Assembly: GCA_020442545.1 (NCBI GenBank) | Contig: JAGRJX010000021.1 | Location: 1-6,571 of the forward strand | Length of the DNA stretch: 6,571 nucleotides | From: Lysobacterales bacterium | GTDB lineage: Bacteria > Pseudomonadota > Gammaproteobacteria > Xanthomonadales > Xanthomonadaceae | Direction: 5' to 3' | Part shown: positions 5,631-6,571 of the stretch, one piece after another | How positions within the stretch are numbered: position 1 is the first letter of the stretch | Layout of the letters: every line of letters begins with the position of its first letter | The notes under the pieces: model-generated | What the model was told of the DNA's origin: nothing | Databases searched by the model: none | What the model saw: the letters and a program-made list of their open reading frames with translations, nothing else | Translations under genes and position numbers: made by a program

Positions 5631-5642
5631 CGCTGATCAGCG
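5631..5642. promoter_or_regulatory. 12-bp perfect palindrome CGCTGATCAGCG, possible operator
   Basis: A perfect 12-bp palindrome about 50 bases upstream of the argS start. It overlaps the -35-like element of the weak argS promoter candidate. Such placement would suit a repressor, but no regulator gene is in the window to pair it with. Confidence 0.35.
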
Positions 5643-5660
5643 CCGGAAATCGCGTAAACT
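5633..5660 (+). promoter_or_regulatory. Weak sigma-70-like promoter candidate for argS
   Basis: CTGATC (5633-5638) as a poor -35 and TAAACT (5655-5660) as a fair -10 (4 of 6 matches to TATAAT), with a 16-base spacer. It sits about 32 bases before the GTG start. No better pair was seen on this strand. Confidence 0.3.
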
Positions 5661-5692
5661 ATGCGGTTCTGTCCATCTCCGAGATACGATCC

Positions 5693-6571
5693 GTGAAGGA
5701 ACATCTGCGCGAATTGGTGGTGCAGTCGCTGCTTGATCTCAAGCGCGCCGGCACCGTGAGCTACGAAGGCGAGCCGGAGTTCGTCATCGAGCGGACCCGC
5801 TCGCGCGAGCACGGTGACTACGCTTGCAACGTCGCGCTGCTGCTGGCGAAGAAGGTTGGCATGAATCCACGCGATCTTGCCCAGGCCATCGTCGACAACC
5901 TGACTGAATCACACAACCTGCAAGCGATCGAGATCGCCGGACCGGGCTTCATCAATTTTCACCTCAACCAGAGCTGCCGCCTCGGAGTATTGCGCCGCAT
6001 CAGCGAACAAGGCGAGGACTATGGCCGCGCGGATGTCGACAGCGGCCAGCGGGTCACCGTGGAGTTCGTCTCCGCCAACCCGACCGGCCCGCTGCATGTC
6101 GGCCATGGCCGCGGCGCGGCGTATGGCGCCAGCCTGGCCAGCGTGCTGGAAGCCAGCGGCCTGGAAGTGCAGCGCGAGTACTACGTCAACGATGCCGGCC
6201 GGCAGATGGACATCCTCGCCACCAGCGTGTGGCTGCGCTATCTCGAACTCTGCGGCGAGCAGCTGCGCTTCCCTGACAACGGTTACCGCGGCGACTACGT
6301 TTACGACATCGCCCGCGCGCTGCGCGAGAAGCAGGGCGACGGCCTGCGCCACAGCGCCAACGAAGTCATGGCCGACCTGCCGGCGGACGCCAGCGACGGC
6401 GGCGACAAGGAAACCCACATCGACGCACTGACCGGTCGCGCCAAGTCGCTGCTGGGTGACGGCTACCAGCGCGCCTTCGATGCCGGCCTCGACGCCATCC
6501 TTTCTGACATCCGCGATGACCTCGGCGATTTCGGCGTGCATTTCGACAGCTGGTTCTCCGAGCGTTCGCTG
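5693..6571 (+). CDS. argS: Arginyl-tRNA synthetase, 3'-truncated by the window edge
   Basis: The cytoplasmic enzyme that charges tRNA-Arg with arginine using ATP, essential for translation. 293 codons are present, about half of the usual 560-590. The N-terminal tRNA-recognition domain (about 1-115) contains SREHGDYACNVALLLAK and IAGPGFINFHL. The catalytic domain begins with VEFVSANPTGPLHVGHGRG, carrying the class I HIGH motif as HVGH (135-138). YYVNDAGRQMD (163-173), GYRGDYV (198-204) and FDSWFSERSL follow. Arginine-site and ATP-site signatures agree with ArgS. The start is a GTG giving MKEHLRELV, which fits the family N-terminus; no in-frame ATG lies close upstream, and only a weak GAGA-type ribosome site is seen. 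It is divergent from the TonB-type operon and not functionally linked to it. No frameshift is seen in the visible part. Confidence 0.95.
   Translation, partial: MKEHLRELVVQSLLDLKRAGTVSYEGEPEFVIERTRSREHGDYACNVALLLAKKVGMNPRDLAQAIVDNLTESHNLQAIEIAGPGFINFHLNQSCRLGVLRRISEQGEDYGRADVDSGQRVTVEFVSANPTGPLHVGHGRGAAYGASLASVLEASGLEVQREYYVNDAGRQMDILATSVWLRYLELCGEQLRFPDNGYRGDYVYDIARALREKQGDGLRHSANEVMADLPADASDGGDKETHIDALTGRAKSLLGDGYQRAFDAGLDAILSDIRDDLGDFGVHFDSWFSERSL

Larger units (their letters stand above)
5466..5692. promoter_or_regulatory. Divergent intergenic region between the operon and argS
   Basis: These 227 bases must hold the start signals of both the minus-strand operon and argS. On the operon side, GGAG (plus-strand CTCC, 5471-5474) is the ribosome binding site of the DUF3450 gene; no good sigma-70 promoter pair was found for that strand. 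On the argS side a weak candidate is listed separately. Three palindromes cluster at 5588-5642. No Fur-box-like AT-rich palindrome was seen, so iron control through Fur, common for tonB operons, is not supported here. Confidence 0.5.

Noticed and set aside
4596..5636. Plus-strand open frame of 346 codons opposite the DUF3450 gene
   Set aside because: Antisense shadow of the DUF3450 gene, running through its signal peptide region and the promoter region; no recognisable protein features.
5466..5692. Fur box upstream of the TonB-type operon
   Set aside because: I looked for an AT-rich GATAAT-like palindrome and saw none; the AT-richest stretch has no inverted symmetry of that type.
5573..5812. 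Minus-strand 79-codon open frame across the argS start
   Set aside because: Covers the divergent promoter region and the first argS codons, with no domain or ribosome binding site of note.
5909..6541. Minus-strand open frame of 210 codons opposite argS
   Set aside because: Antisense of the conserved ArgS catalytic domain. The Ala/Val-rich translation reflects GC-rich codon bias on the other strand.

Overview
The window is high-GC gammaproteobacterial DNA, most likely from the Lysobacterales (Xanthomonadales). This rests on three things: the ArgS sequence, the six-gene TonB2/TtpC-type locus, and a hairpin-rich intergenic block at the left edge that resembles, from memory, dispersed repeats of Xanthomonas, Lysobacter and relatives. 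The genus cannot be fixed without a search.

Layout: 1-386 has no convincing gene and is packed with short inverted repeats. From 5465 down to 387 runs one minus-strand operon of six tightly packed genes: a DUF3450 periplasmic coiled-coil protein, a TtpC-like MotA/TolQ/ExbB protein with a long periplasmic N-terminal half, a compact ExbB, ExbD, TonB, and a secreted or membrane-tethered TPR protein. Three junctions overlap by 1-4 bp (TGATG, TGATG, ATGA), and the other two gaps are 31 and 11 bp, so co-transcription and translational coupling are likely. A 227-bp divergent intergenic region (5466-5692) with three clustered palindromes separates the operon from argS on the plus strand. argS starts at a GTG (5693) and is cut by the window edge after 293 codons.

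How the genes work together: ExbB/ExbD-type proteins form a proton-driven motor in the inner membrane, and TonB carries that energy to outer-membrane TonB-dependent receptors. In Vibrio TonB2 systems TtpC is an additional essential partner. The DUF3450 and TPR proteins travel with this system and probably act in the periplasm. No receptor or substrate gene lies in the window, so the cargo is unknown. The system type is known.

The points most worth a second look are: (1) an apparent shared architecture (coiled coil followed by a VxRxGxxA beta module) between DUF3450 and the periplasmic half of the TtpC-like protein; (2) adjacent hairpins in the left intergenic block that present GGA in their loops, resembling CsrA/RsmA binding sites; and (3) Thr in place of the usual GIAEAL glutamate in both ExbB-type proteins.
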